A model generated the notes under the pieces. The model ran no database searches and was not told the DNA's origin. It saw only the letters and a list, made by a program, of their open reading frames with translations. Below are positions 39,087 through 54,000 of a stretch of DNA of 64,000 bases, piece after piece. Both the position numbers and the translations under genes were made by a program. The stretch is from Hybos culiciformis (lineage: Eukaryota; Arthropoda; Insecta; Diptera; Hybotidae): NCBI GenBank assembly GCA_964007475.1, contig OZ023275.1:21059829-21123828 (forward strand), read 5' to 3'. Each line of letters starts with the position of its first letter. Within the stretch, counting starts at the first letter, position 1.

Positions 39087-39622
39087 TTTTATTGCGTTGG
39101 GGATCGTTATGTTGTATTTAGTGCTATAGAATTTAGATCACTAAATGGAGTATTATATGCGTCAATACACATGCAATCATTTAGATGCATCTGCGTAAAT
39201 AATGAAAAAATTTAGATGCATCTGCGTAAATAATGAAAAAATTTAGATGCATCAGCGTATATAATGAAATCATTTAGATGTTTCGTATTGAATATTACGT
39301 AATACCTAACCAAACATAATATCTCTCACAATATTTCAATACAGCCAAATACAAAAAAAAAAGAGAAAAAATGAGAAGAAAAAATATTCTCTCTTTGCAA
39401 CTACCTCTCCTCTACGCATTAAAACAGTATATTGGATATGTAAACAAAATTTGTTATACAACTCGTTCTGTATTTACACAAAAATACATTGACACTTGTC
39501 AATTGATATCACTCGACCTTCGGTCTCGTGATATAAGTATTGACTCGTGTCAATGTATTTTTGTGTATACAGAACTCTTAATTAATAACAAATTTAGTTT
39601 ACATATACAATAATCTACTATT
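39087..39622 (+). mobile_element. Composite MITE, copy B
   Basis: The same two-module unit as 9067-9570: module 1 at 39087-39424, module 2 hairpin at 39425-39622. It carries one extra subrepeat of about 30 bp (ATTTAGATGCATCTGCGTAA) compared with copies A and C, and its hairpin is complete. It faces copy C in inverted orientation about 0.9 kb away. Confidence 0.82.
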
Positions 39623-40511
39623 AAATTGATGAATTTGTAGTTCGGAACTCCTTACTACTACTTACTTTCACTGCTCATTAATGTAATGTGAACTGATATT
39701 TGCTTGTGATCTTATATACTAATTCAAATATTAAGATGAAAAGAACTTTTGGGATACAATAGGCCAGTACCGACTTATTATCCGTAAATGTTTGAAATGC
39801 TTTATTTGTAAAATCAAAATCAATCTGCATCATTCTCTACACTTATTTACATATGTATAATATTATATTATAAATAAAAATTCTTCTATAAAAAAAAATA
39901 AAGAAGCAACTTCTGTATAGTTTTTCCTTTATACATTATGTTATTATACTATGGTACACAAAAGTAAAAAAAAATCGATATTGTAACTCTACACTTTACA
40001 ACACTCTACAGGTAAATAAGAAATATATGTATGTATATAAGTATATATGTATGTATATAAGTATATATGTATGTATGTAAATATTCATAATGTTTCATTT
40101 TAATTAAATTATTGTTTACAAGTAAATGTATAATATTATATATAATGTACTATATATATAATATTATATTTTAAATATTGTAAGCTGGAGGTACATTACT
40201 ATCATTAAATATTAGATTTTATCAAACAAGTTTACTGCTTCCTGAACTAAGTTAAATACAACTAACTATTGTAGGCAGATGGGTGGCGTCATAGATGTCA
40301 TTTCTATTTTATGGAGAAACTTTGTCCACATGAAAAGCAGGTAAGTATCTGCGGATCATCAGAATCACATTGACAGTAAATAATTTTACAGAAATCATTT
40401 TTTCAAGTTTTTTTTATAACGCATTATGAAAATTTGGACGAACTATTAGTTTGGACGAACTAACAGTTAGATCGTAATTGTTATTTAAGTGCTATTTTAT
40501 TAATTAAATGA
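39623..40511. other. Spacer between inverted composite MITE copies
   Basis: AT-rich DNA with no gene. It holds a 20-bp tandem repeat at about 40022-40081 (ATGTATGTATATAAGTATAT, roughly three copies). Confidence 0.5.
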
Positions 40512-41023
40512 TATTATAGTAGATTATTGTATATGTAAACTAAATTTGTTATTAATTAAGAGTTCTGTATACACAAAAGTACATTGACACGAGTCAATAC
40601 TTATATCACGAGACCGAAGGTCGAGTGATATAAATTGACAAGTGTCAATGTATTTTTGTATAAATACAGAACGAGTTGTGTAACAAATTTTGTTTACATA
40701 TCCAATATACTGTTTTAATGCGTAGGGGAGAGGTAGTTGCAAAGAGAGAATATTTTTTGTTCTCATTTTTTCTCATTTTTTTTTTTGTATTTGGCTGTAT
40801 TGAAATATTGTGAGAAATATTATGTTTGTTCAGGTATTACTTAATATTCAATACGAAACATCTAAATGATTTCATTATATACGCTGATGCATCTAAATTT
40901 TTTCATTATTTACGCAGATGCATCTAAATGATTGCATGTGTATTGAGGCATATAATACTCCATTTAGTGATCTAAATTCTATAGCACTAAATACAACATA
41001 ACGATCCCCAACGCATTAAAAAA
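40512..41023 (-). mobile_element. Composite MITE, copy C
   Basis: A complete copy of the unit on the minus strand: hairpin module on the left (from about 40512) and TCCCCAACGCATTAAAA at the right end. It is very close in sequence to copy B except for one subrepeat unit, which suggests recent amplification. Confidence 0.82.
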
Positions 41024-41776
41024 TTTTATTTGTCACTTCAATTGTTCCGTTCAGTCACAAAGAAAATAAAATCGTGATAAAAACGTGAAATTGGGTGTTC
41101 AAATAACATTTGCATAATTTAAAGAAAATTTCACACAATCTAATCGATTAAATTAACACTAAAATTAAAGTTCATTTATTGTATTCCTTATTCCTAGATA
41201 GATCTACCAAAAATGGATATTTTTAATTTATTAGGAATCGTAGGGGAAAAAATATAGATGCAAGAAATTTGTTAGCATCCCGGCATCTGAAATAATTGAT
41301 TAGTATGTAATTGTACTGCTTAATATGTAGAATTAAATAAAACTAACGATGAAAATTTTATGTCAAAATTTTTTTATTTTTTTTTTATATCTTTAATTTA
41401 AGAGTTTTCGTTTCAATTAAATAAAAATCATAATGTTTTATATTTTTATAATAATTAAAAATAATAATACCATAAAAGCTTGTACATTATGTAAAAATGT
41501 GTCTAGTATATAACAAACCTAAATCTTTTTAAGAATTAATAACTTAAAAATTCAATTTTTTTTTTGTTATTTTCATTCAATATACAGAATATGACATTTC
41601 TTGTTTTTTTTTTTTAGTTTTTTTTTTACTGCTCTTAAATTATACATAAATATTTTTTTTTTTAATTTTTGATTCTAATGTTTTTTGCAAATTTTTTCAT
41701 TTTCTTTTTTTTTTTGTTTAAATAATTAATTTTTTTATCAATTTCAATTTCTATATATACATTTTAATAATCAATA
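41024..41776. other. Lim1 3' flank / probable 3' UTR
   Basis: AT-rich DNA beyond the Lim1 stop codon, read on the minus strand. Several TTTATT strings (complement of AATAAA) occur, for example near 41175, but none can be singled out as the real poly(A) signal. Confidence 0.4.
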
Positions 41777-42003
41777 TTACCAAACAAGTCCTTCATTTTG
41801 CATATTTTGAGGTTCAGAAAAGTTACCAGATGTCATAAATTCGGGTGAACCACTTCGCGGACCACCCGTATTCATTATACTATGTTCTTGCGCTGGCCCA
41901 CTACTAGGCGGTTGTCCGTTCGTTTGATTGATAAAATTTGTTTCGGCACCTAAACTAAATTCATTTCCTAGTGGCAAAGGTCCCGTATGATCCATCGGTC
42001 CGC
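41777..42003 (-). CDS. Lim1: Lim1 terminal exon
   Basis: It completes the split Gly codon and encodes [16 protein letters not shown] through a Ser/Gly/Asn-rich end to [10 protein letters not shown] and TAA. The intron before it is only 79 bases long. Confidence 0.93.
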
Positions 42004-45000
42004 CTAATTAAGTAATAAATAATTTCTGTACAATTACGTATGTCGTAATTTAATTATATTGAAAATATAGCAATGTTCTTACCGGGAACTCCAAATGGCA
42101 TCGGTCCGCCCGGGTGCCCTGGAAAAAATGGACCATCATGCGGATGAAACGGTGGTCCATATCCAAATTCAAATTTACCATCAGCACCAAAATATGGAAA
42201 ACCGGGGGGGCCATCATCTAAACTACCCGGTGATAAATTCATAGGAAATCCACGCATTTTTCGTGCTCCACCAAAAAACGGTCCTCTGCCCATACTTGTT
42301 AGCTGTTTCAGTCGTCGTTCTTTAGATCTTTTATTTTGGAACCAGACCTGAAATAAGTGAAAAAAAAGGGGATTATTTAAAAATGTTGCTCTTTATTTTT
42401 AAATTAAAAATTTCATTGAATAAACTATAATATTGCGCGTTTCAATAATTTTGTTATACGGAAAGCTATAATAAAAATAAAGAACATAAAACTTCTATGT
42501 TTTTTCATCTCTATTCCAATCATAAGAGAGCATTGAATTTTTATGAAAAAATTATTATTTTTAAACTATTCAAAGTTTAAAATTCAAACACATAACTTTT
42601 AATAGGATTTTCTTATTATTTTTTTTTAGCAAAAAAAAAACATAAAAATTTTATTGCAAATTTTTTTAATATCATAAGTTTTCAGGTATAAAAAAGAAAA
42701 ACAAAAATATGTCAAAATTAAAATCCAGAAATTTGTTATATTAATAAATTTTCTTAGAGATAATATTCTTACATTGGAAGTTAAGAATTATAAGGTTTTT
42801 TTTTAATAATAAAGTATAAGAAAAGTTTTTCGCAAAATTCTCGCGTTCATTATCAATCTCCGTTTTTGATACCGTGTAGAATTTTGTTTGATTCCAATTT
42901 TTTTATAACTAATTTTAATCCGTTTTCCATTATAAGTTTTAAGTTTACATTACGCAGGTTTAAAATTAAAACTACTTAATCGAAAACGGACTGAAATTAG
43001 ATATAAAAATTGGAATCCTATGTGTTTTCACTATTTCAATTTCAATCATTACAACCCCAAAATATCTGTGCAATCTTGTTCAATATTCTCCGGTTTTGAA
43101 TTACTTTTATTTACAAAAGTTTTAAATTTGCTATTCTATTATCAAATATACATATAAATCAAATTACTTCAATTTTGAACAAGAGTTCTATTAGAGGAGA
43201 AAATGTAGTACGCTTGTCAGTAGAGCCAGTGATTAAAGTCAATTTAAGTTTTCGTGCTCAGTATCGTTGATAAACCTTGAATTTAAATATTTTTCTAGTA
43301 ACTACAAAATCAAAAAAAAAATGTTATTATTTAATTTCCAATTTCAACTTGAAAACACAGAGCGCTCGTAGCAGCTCCAACGTGAAAAAAAATTTTGTAA
43401 GAATAATTAATTTGGCTTAAATAAAAAATTCAAAATAAAATTTAATTCTGAACAATTTTTAATTTTTTAAATATTTAATCTTAATTCCGTCTTATAATTA
43501 ATTTAATATTTTTATTTTCAGAAGAAAAAGTTTTGGTCTATTAATTTAATAATGAAATAAAAAGTATACTTATTTCTTCACTAGGCAGCATCAACAGAAA
43601 AACCTTATTACTCTTAGTTTGATTTTTTTTTTATCTCAAAACTTCGCATATTATACCGACGGATGACCCTTTCTCATAATGTACTTCTCTATACAATATA
43701 TTATTGTATATGAAAATGTTAATATGGTGAATAAAAAAAAAAAAAAATGTTTTTATAATATAATATTCATTGGATGATTTAGCATTACTGGTATAATAAT
43801 TTAATATTAAATATAATTTTTATATCTGAAAAATATTCGAAATATCGACAGGGGGTCCATAATTTTATTTTTTTTTTCTTCTCTTATGTGTTTTTTTTTT
43901 TGTGACATGTGTCGACACCGCCTGTGACAACGGGATATCAAAAATTTTCACAGGTTTTCATAAAAGAGCCACAAAACTTTTGTTCATTTTTATTTACTGT
44001 GTCGAATGGATTATTTGTTATTAAAACTGTTGTGTTTTTGTATTTTTTAAAAATGTTAAGACCATAATTAACAACAATTATTGTTAATATAATATTATGT
44101 TGATAAATTTATACATGTTTTATATAAAAAAAAAAAAAAAAAAAGTGATAAATATAAGAGGAAAAAAAAAGGCTCTTGTTTTTTTGTGCTGTTTTGTTGT
44201 ACAGATGTTTTTCTTTAAAAACATAAGATTTTCATAATAAATTTTTAGAAAATTCTTTTCTATGCACGCCAATCAAAAATATTAAATTTATTATTTTTTA
44301 ATTTTTTTTGTATTATTATTTTTAATTATTTTATTATTTTATAGAGAAAAGTAAATAATATAATTTTACAAAAACCGCAAAAACTTTAAGAATATAAAAT
44401 AATTGAAATGATTTTTTCGAATTGTACAAACAATAATGTTAAAGTAAGCTTGACGACAAAAATAGTAAAAGAATAAATTTCGCGGGACAACGATTTAAAG
44501 CTATTTTTTAATCTCTGTACCTAAAATGCGAACGCTTTTTAATTTTTAATTTGTTAAACTTAGTGAAATAGTGAAAGTAATTAATGACATAAGTATGCGC
44601 TTTCAAATACAGTTTAAATGAAGAATTTTCGGAAATAGTACAAAAAGAAATCTAATAATGTTAAGTACAAGTTATTTTAATTACGCTACTTGAAAAGAAT
44701 TTATTCATATATTAGTTCTCTGTCGTGAAAACAAAATTATTTATAGCAATCCGTAATTTTAAGTATCCATTAAAATATCGTCATTAGGGATTAAGAGTCT
44801 ATATGTACATATATAATTTTCAAAAAATATACAATACTTTTGTTGGCGCCCAATCAAACAGTAAACCTGATCATATTATATATTCAAGATGATGCAGAAT
44901 AAAATTATTACCTAGTTAGTGTACGATATCAATATGAATTTGAAAAATTTAAAAGCTCAACAATTCTATCAAAATGTGATAATAGAAGTTTCAAAAACTT

Positions 45001-48000
45001 TTTTTTGACATTGAAATTAAAACTTTACATAGTTATAATATTTTTTGTATATTTTTGAATCAAAATTTTTTTTTTTTATTAAATTTTTTCACATGATTTA
45101 TTATTATCATCTAACCATGCATTCTTGTGATGCTTGCTGCGCTGATACTACAGGGATTCACTTTTCTAAACCAAGGTCTTCGTTAACTGGTCGAACTCCA
45201 TTAAGAGATTGTCGGCCTTATATGATGGTGCAATATCCCCCTAACAAATATTCAATATCGTCAATCGGCAGCTACACTTATCCACAGAATTTTATTGTTA
45301 AAATAATTTCATTCATAATATTTTTGATGATTTTGGCTGTAAAATTTTGGTTTATTGTTGGGTCAATTGTTTATAAAGTTGGAAGTTTAGCTTGGAAACA
45401 TTCCAGGTATAATATAATGAAATTTATAGTTTATTTTGCTTATATAAAAAATGTTTGAAATTTACTTTCTTTTTTTTTAGACCTAGGGCTAGTATCACAA
45501 ATGCATATCATCAAAATAAATTATCAATGTCATGATTTATTAAAAAAAAAAAAAAAAAAAAAAATTATGAATATTTTCGAAAATAAAATTAAAAATTAAA
45601 AATAGTTTAAAATTCAAATAGAATTTTGCGATTAATAAAAATTTTAAATCGAGAATTATTTGGATGGATTATTCTTTTTTGTCAAAATTATGAATTTTAT
45701 GTACGAGTATATGCCAACAGTTGGTTATTAAATTATAGAGTTTCAGCTTCAACAGAACTGAAGACTCATCGAAACAAATTTGTTTTAAAGAAAATGTTCA
45801 AAAATAATAAATTATGAGCTCAATGCGAAGAGGTTCTTGTTCGAAAATCTTATTCTAACATTAAATATTATTCTTCAACTCAGTTCAATCAATTTAATTC
45901 ATAAGTGGATTACATTTTCATGTGACAATGATTTGAGTAGAAATTCTAACTGCACGAAAAACAATTTCAAAAAAATAGAAAAAAATTAAATTTTAATTAA
46001 AGAAACTTTTCAGATACAGGCTTTTCTATGATTTTCTTTATTAGTTTTATGTAAATATGTCCAATTGTAGTCGAACAAGTTAATGATAATATTCTAATGT
46101 TAATCTTTTCGATTTATTGCAATTGCAAATGCTGCAAAAATCTTAAAGCCGTGTATGCGATTTTTTTTTCTCAAATGTTCTTTCTATAGCGAATTAGTTT
46201 TAGAAAGTTCTTTTCAATGAATTTTAAGCTATTTTATAATAATTATTAATTAGCAACCAGTCTTCTTTGAATAAATTTGTATAATTCAAAAATGTAAGGC
46301 GAAACTGAAACCTAAATGTTAACCACTGATGTTAGAATATTAAAAAAGATTAATTCCTATAAATACAGGAAAAAAAAAATTATATTGTTTTTCTATAATA
46401 TTTTAGCAAGGCCAAAACATTTTTCTTTATTTTCATTTTCTTTTTTTTTTTTATAAACAATAAATTTAAAATTATGATGATATAAAACTTGCAAATTATA
46501 GCAATTTTTATGACTTTTGTATATGTATGTTCGCCTCCGTTTACCTTAATTAACTATAATTTTGAAGAGAAAAAAAAAAGAAGAAAAAAAGCGCAGATAT
46601 TTTATGCACTCAGCATCAGCAAAACATATAATTTTGATAAATGTTTTCCCTTAAAAACAACAGAGTGTAACCGAAAAAACCTCTATTTTATTGTTTTCTT
46701 GGCAATAAATAGTTGCGGAAATGTATATTCATTTTTATAAAATAAAATAAAAAATTGAGTCGTGTAAAAAGGTTTATTTTAAAAGTCATAAAAAAAATGC
46801 ATTTTTAATAACTTATTTTAGGTATGTACTTCTAAAGCGAGTGAATTGAATGTTAAAATTGTTTTCCAAAACTTGAAAAATGAAAGTAAAAAATGTAAAT
46901 TATGTATGATTTAAAAAATTTTTGACATCAGAAAACTTATTTTTTTTGTATAAAAAAAAAAGGTTGAACACCTTCTTAACTTTGACTTAACTTTTGGCAC
47001 TTAAAAGTTCTATTAAAATTTTTAAAAGAGTGACAAACTTTGTAAATATCTGTCGTACGCAGAAAAATGTTTTCAAGGTACTAAAATGAAAAAAGAAAAT
47101 TTATTGATTTCGATGGATTCAACAATACATTATACAGAACATTGATCCATATATTATCGAATAAACTGTCAGCTTAACGTTCCGGGAACATTATTTGTGA
47201 ATTCAACTCGTTTGAATTTCCTCAAATATTATATAGGCTTCTTAACGACAGGAAAAAATAGCTATTTATTAGTATCCAGTGCGACATTTTATATTTTTAT
47301 CAACAGTAATATGTAATAATACGCGCTGAGCAGAGCCGTTGCGCAAATGATTTCAAATTGAGTTATTTCTTAGATAAAGTACGCGCTCCGAACAGTCGAT
47401 GAAAGCTTTAATCGTTGTTTCCTTAAAATTTATTTAAAACTCAGTATGCTTCACTCGTTGCCCTAATACGAGAATTAAATTTCAAAATGTTGAAGACTCG
47501 TTACATATTTTTTAAGATTTAAATTTCAGTTCTGAGAAAAAAAACATGAAAACAAAACCATTAAATCGATTATAATTATCCAATTCCAACATAGTTAAAT
47601 GTTTTCGATATTTTATATCATGGATTAGTTTGGTAAAAAAAAAAAAAAAGGATGTCTTCAATGTGAAATTGAAAAACATATTTTTTTAATCGTCCTAATA
47701 TTGGTACGAAAATTGATGTTAAACCAATTTGTGTCTTTTTTTTTTCTAAAGGGATACATAAAAAGCAACCTTTTAGCTTATTTTTTATGTTTTTTGATGG
47801 AATTACGATAATTGAGATAGTTTTTAGAAAATTATTTTTCATTCAAAACCCAATTGATGAGTTTAAATTTCATTTAATAGCTAATTCCAAAGTTTATATC
47901 AATTAGGACCTTACAATCACTGTTTCTTTTAATGAATGAAGATTTATATTTTAAAAAAAACATAATAACATTATGTATATCTCTACAGAGAGTAACTAAA

Positions 48001-51000
48001 TATATTATTCCCATGTATTATTATTTACATGGGAATTATATGAAAATACGTTATGCTATTAAATAAATTCTTTTTTGTTTTTAACTAAAAAAAAAAATAT
48101 TTTATACCATAGCCTTATTATATGTTTTCATACAAAAAACCAAAATTAAAATAAATAACTTAAATTAGGTAATTACTCAAGTGCACTGGAGAGTTAAAAC
48201 AATATGTAGAGTAATAATATGTAATATTTAAAAAAAAAACACAAACTATATAATAATCTGACTAATTCATTCATACAATATAATATACCTAAATGTTTTA
48301 ATGAACTTTATTGCACATCAGAAAAATCAGTAAAAAAAAAAGAAAAATTATAAAATATATAATTGATCACACAGGATATGGAAAATGAGACAATTTATTT
48401 TATTATTTTAGACACATTATATATTATATTGAGAGATAATATTATTTAATAATAAGAATTTATTGAGCCTAATTATATAGCTTGTGGAAATATAAGTTTA
48501 TTTTCATTTATATGAAGCATATGTCTACAGTGTCTAATATACTGGTTAAAAATTAAATGATGATAAAAATTGAGAACCTATACTATGGTTTTCCAGGAGT
48601 AAACATCTCGAAGAATGGTTTTTTTTTTGTAATCTAGTCTGCTATATATAAAATGTTTCTCTATTGTAGTGTTGAAAAAAAAAATTTTTTGAACTTCTAC
48701 TATATATGAACTTATTTAATATAAGTGGCTTTATAATATAATAATAACATTATTGTTGGATAAATTAGATGAAACCTTTACTTTTCTGGTTTTTGTATTC
48801 AAAAGTAAATTAATAATAACTTTTCGAATATTTGTATAGTTATATTATAAAATAATGTGTAGAAAAAATGTTAAAATATATACGTCAAAGAATCGAATAA
48901 TCAACATTTTGACCAGACGTTAAATCAAACATTTATATAAATTGATTACTACACAGTTTTATTTATATCTAATTTCGATTTTTATTTAATTTTTATATAT
49001 ACATATATTATTAATTCGCTATAGAATTAACTTGAATCTTTTACTTGAATTTAAAAAGAGTCAAAAAGGTGAATTGTAAAAATAAAATATTGTAATTTTG
49101 AAACTACGGCAAACTCTATGATCATGAGTTCCAAAGTTGATCCCAATCCAGTTGGACTAAAATACTGCCAATTATTTTCATACAAAAGTTTTTTTTTTAA
49201 TAGAATTCGATGCCAACTAAGGATAACGAAAGATCATGAATCTAGACATAAAAAACAATCTATTTGGTTTTTTATAACCGTTTTTAATATATTTTAGAAG
49301 TTTGGAGACATTTATTTACTCAAATAGTTTTGCTTATACATTATCTTAATACATAATCAATTTTATATATTAAGGTTACAATTTTTTCGTAAATCCTTAT
49401 ATTTTTTTTTCTACTTTATTATTTCAGATAATTTTCATAATTCATCCGATTAGGGTCGGCGCTAACTTGCTTCGCCTTCGTTTAGCTAAATATTTGCTAA
49501 ATATTTGAAGATTTACATTTTTAAATTAAATTCAATCAAATAAAATCAAATTATTATATTTATGTTGTATAAATTTAAGCATTAAGAACATATAGATCTC
49601 AATAAAATATATAACATGTCTACATGTATACCTACATGTATACCTATACCTACTATGTCTGTGTATAAAAATACAATATTATTGTTTTGCTTAGCTAAGC
49701 GTTTTTGAAGTTGAATATTGCTTTAATATTACAGCAATTGTATTAATTTTCCATAATACATAATCTCTATACAATACAATATATAGATATATATATATAT
49801 ATTTATATATGTTTAATGTTAAAAGCAGTAAAAAAAAATGTTTATTTAAATTACTTTTGGTTCAAATATTATTATGTATTTGCTATTGGAAGATTATTAT
49901 TTAGAAATAATTCAAATTTGTGTACATATAAAATAAAAATGTTTTTATATGCTTCATTTTATTTTAACAAAATAAAATTAAAAAAAAAAATAAAACAATT
50001 TTTTTTTTCTATTGTATTTTTATCATTTATCTATAAAAATTTTACATATATATATTTTTTTTTTAATCAAGGGTATCGATATAAATTATATCAACATTAT
50101 TCTTTGTTTTATTTGTAGGTAATTTTGGTAGGCGCAGAAAGCCCTAAAAAAAATGTATATATATTTATTTTTTTTGTTTATAATGATAAAATGATAAGTT
50201 CATGACAAAGCAAAAATATTTATAGACCGAATTAAATTTTCTAAGGTTCGCTTAAAGTCAGTTAATTTTTTTTGTATGCACAAATATCTGATAAAGAAAT
50301 TAATAGTTTTTTTGACTACTTATTAATATATCTTATATTGCGAAAGTTAACGATCAATGGAGAAAATCTTACCAAAATACTATTTTTTTCAAATTATATT
50401 TCGATTATATTCAATGAACCTGCTGTTAGATATTTAAAGAAGTTTATAGAAAATCTTCCAGTAATCAGATTACATCGAACATATTTTTCGAAATTTTCGA
50501 TTTTTTTTTTAAACTATAAAGAGCTCTCACTGCGAAAAATTATCTTGTAAGGCTAATACAGAAGACTGAAGTGATTTTTTGATATGTTAGAGAAAGAGGA
50601 TTCCAGGAGGAGTGAATCAGATTTTTCAAATTTTCAGATTGTGAAGTAAAGGAAAAAAATCAAACGCAGAAATAAAGCTTAAATATAAGGGTGGAGTTTT
50701 GATGTGGAAGGATAGAAACAGAAAAATATTTTTAAATTTCGCAGTGACAGCTCTTAACGGAGAGGCACCACATCGCTTTTATAAAACTCTTGATAAAATC
50801 TAACTCATATACTTGTGCCCCAGATTTTAATAAAAGTACAATAATACACCATGGTATGATGAAGACCGCGATACTTAAAAAAAAAATGACTTGACAAAAA
50901 AATAAAATAAAAACGAAATATTATAATTTCATAGTCATAAAATAATAAAGAAACAACACTTTCCGCTGCTAAAGGAAATGAAAACGTGGGAGAAAAAGAA

Positions 51001-54000
51001 AATTTATATGGAAAAAAAAAATATAAATATAAAAAATAAGAAGTGCGTATAAAAAGCGTATAAAAATCTTTGATTGTTCTCCCTAAAAACATTCTATGGT
51101 GGTGGTATGTTTTTTCATTCGTTTATTTAATTTTTTTTTTCTGTACATGAAATACATAGTAATTTAGTTTCAACAATAGCTATAATGGTTACAAGTCCAT
51201 CATTTTTATAAATTGGTTTTATTGTCGACAGAAATTAGCTTCAAGACTTAACTTCTTTTTTTTTTTGGTTTTTTTTTGTTGGGTTCATTTCAATATTTTT
51301 GTGTATTATGTTTGTTGGTTAGTTTAGTTTTTTTTTTTTTTTTTCTTCACTACCGAAACATTTTTTTTTTCTTAATTTTGATGAAAATATTTATAGTATA
51401 TATAAAGTTCAGTTAATTTGGCGGCTATGACTTTGAATTTTCCATAGTTATTTTAATGTTGTTGGGTTTTCATCGATATTGTGTTTTGTTTGAATTTTAT
51501 TTTTCATTTTTTTTTCTTTATATTTTTTTTTTTCTCAACAGGGCCTTTTCCGTATATATCATGTATATTTAGTTCCAGTACTTCAAATATAAAAAAACTG
51601 ATTAAAATTTGATGATTAGTTAATTTTTTTTTTCAATACACGTTGCCTTTTTATTAGAAGTTTTACTGAAAAAAAAAAAAAAGGTTTTGAATTCTTTTAT
51701 TTTTTTGCTATTTTTTTTTTTTTTTTTGATTCTTTAATAGCTGGAACAACTACTTTGTAATCATTTATTTATTTTTAATTTTTTTTCTTTATATAATTTT
51801 TTTTTCCCTCATAAAAACTAAAATTTAACATATGCGGAATGATATTCTCATTTTGATTTTATTTCGAATTTTTTTGTCATATTAAATTTTATAAAAATGT
51901 AGAACAATATGCACAGTATATCATAAAGTCATTAATTAAGTGTGGAACCTGATTTCCATATACCGAAATACTTTCCCATTTAAGGTTCTCCTATGGAATT
52001 GAATTTTTATCCACAAATTCTTATGAACATAATCGGAGGCGCCCTAATATACAAATTTTCATCACAATCCATCAAAACTTAGAAAAAGTTTTAAAATTAT
52101 AATAATTTGCAATTTTTGGCCAATTGAAGGAATGAACTTTCGAATCGACTAAAGTTAAAAATTGGAAGGTCAATTTCGCCCGACTAGGTTAATTTCAGTG
52201 TCGGACGGACAAGTAGATAATTTTTAATTTTTTTTTTAAATATAATATTTACTTATAACTATTATAGTCTATGTATATAGTATTATATTATATAACTTTG
52301 GCGCGAAATTAAAAAAATTAAATTAAATTAAATTTTATTGGAAGTGTATGTTATTAAAATATTAAAATTATGACACATTAACTTAATATTATAATAGTTT
52401 TAGCAACTAAGTATATTTAGATGTACATTTTATATACATAATATTAATAAATAGTATGCTTTTAAGCTTAATTAAAGCTTGACTCTTAAAATTATTATTG
52501 TAAATAAAAATATTTTGTACGCATTAAGGAAAACACTTTTATGCTAAAAATTAATTTAAAATAAAATTGAAATTATAGCAGTTACGAATTCAAGATGTAG
52601 GTTTAGTTATTTTTAAGACTATAAAAAAATCAATTTTACAAAAATTAAGCGACACTGATTGCACATCGAGTTGACAATATTGTGTAATGCATAATATTTC
52701 ATATATATTACATATTATGCGAATATTAATTACAAAGGAAATGGCATGTAGCGAATATCATATTTTCTAATTATACAATTATTGTTATTTTTATTATAAT
52801 ATTTACTATATATCTTAACATATAAAAATTGCGTTTGTTTGAGGAATGCTTAATTGTTTTACATAATGCACATTTATAATCATCTATCCATATATCTATA
52901 AAAAAAATGATGTTTGTGTTTTAACTATAAACTCGAAGACTCTACGGCCGATTGACGCAATAATTTCACACAAAGTTTTAATGTGTATATTGGCGAGAGG
53001 AAAGTCGTGCGCATAGTGTGATTTTTTTTACAATAGAAAAGCTATACGTGTCCTGTTGCCGCGTCCAAAAACCGGAAAATTGCAATACAACACATGCCAG
53101 GGATCAGCTAGATATATTTATATATATATTGAATTATAATTACTTGAATTTTCAATAGGCATAATAATTAATAATATAATTTTCACACAGTGGGAAGGAA
53201 CTAGGAAGTATGTATAAAGAAAATGAAGTGAAATTGTCAAAATATCTATCATATCAAATCATTACGCATTATCGGTACTTTTGTGTTGCACTTAGTTAGG
53301 AATAAGATAGAAAATTTATATAACAAAATTAATTTTTAACTAATTTTTGAATTTTGTTTAAATAATTTTGTTGAAATAATGTTTTTTGTCAAAGTGGTAA
53401 CTATGGTGAAGGACAAAAGATAACAAACCTTTCAATACAATTCCACTGCTTTCGTAAATTTTAAGCATGAACGACAGTCTTAAAACTGGTATAAAAATAT
53501 AATCAAATTGCGACTTTGTTTTAAGATTCGATCACATCAAGCAAGTAGAGAAACAGCGATATAATGACTCTAAAAGGCTTCAAAGTGAATGCGGTTAGGT
53601 TTATAAAATTTTGCACATAAATATTTCACTAAATTATAAAACAAAGTTACAGAAAATTAGTAGAAATAATTTTTATTCGTATAAAATGTAAATAATTTTA
53701 GTCATGTACAGAATTTTATGACATTCATTGGCAATGTTATATAGTGATGTTTATTATTTATTACTATGTTAAATAACATTCTTTTGTTTATGATGTTAAA
53801 GAAATTAATTTGATAAACTTAACAGAGTATAATCTTTTAGTTAATATTGATTATAATAATAGTTTTAATTTTCATAAACATCGATAATCATGTTTATGAA
53901 TTTTATAAAAAAAAAATGTTATTTATTTTTATTTTATTTTTATTTATTTTTTTTTTTTTTCAAACTGGATTATAATAACATTAATAACATATAACATAAG

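Noticed and set aside
39371..39613. Frame MRRKNILSLQL..., also found at 9319-9522 and 40524-40766
   Set aside because: It recurs only because it sits in the three composite MITE copies. It spans the junction of two non-coding modules and its length differs between copies.
45626..45817. 63-codon frame downstream of the nested gene
   Set aside because: Biased composition, no fitting splice sites, and the nested gene already ends at 45535.
51940..52250. Possible transposon fragment (ATAATCGGAGGCGCCC, ATTTTCATCACAATCC)
   Set aside because: Its style resembles dispersed repeats, but no ends, tail or target duplication could be defined.
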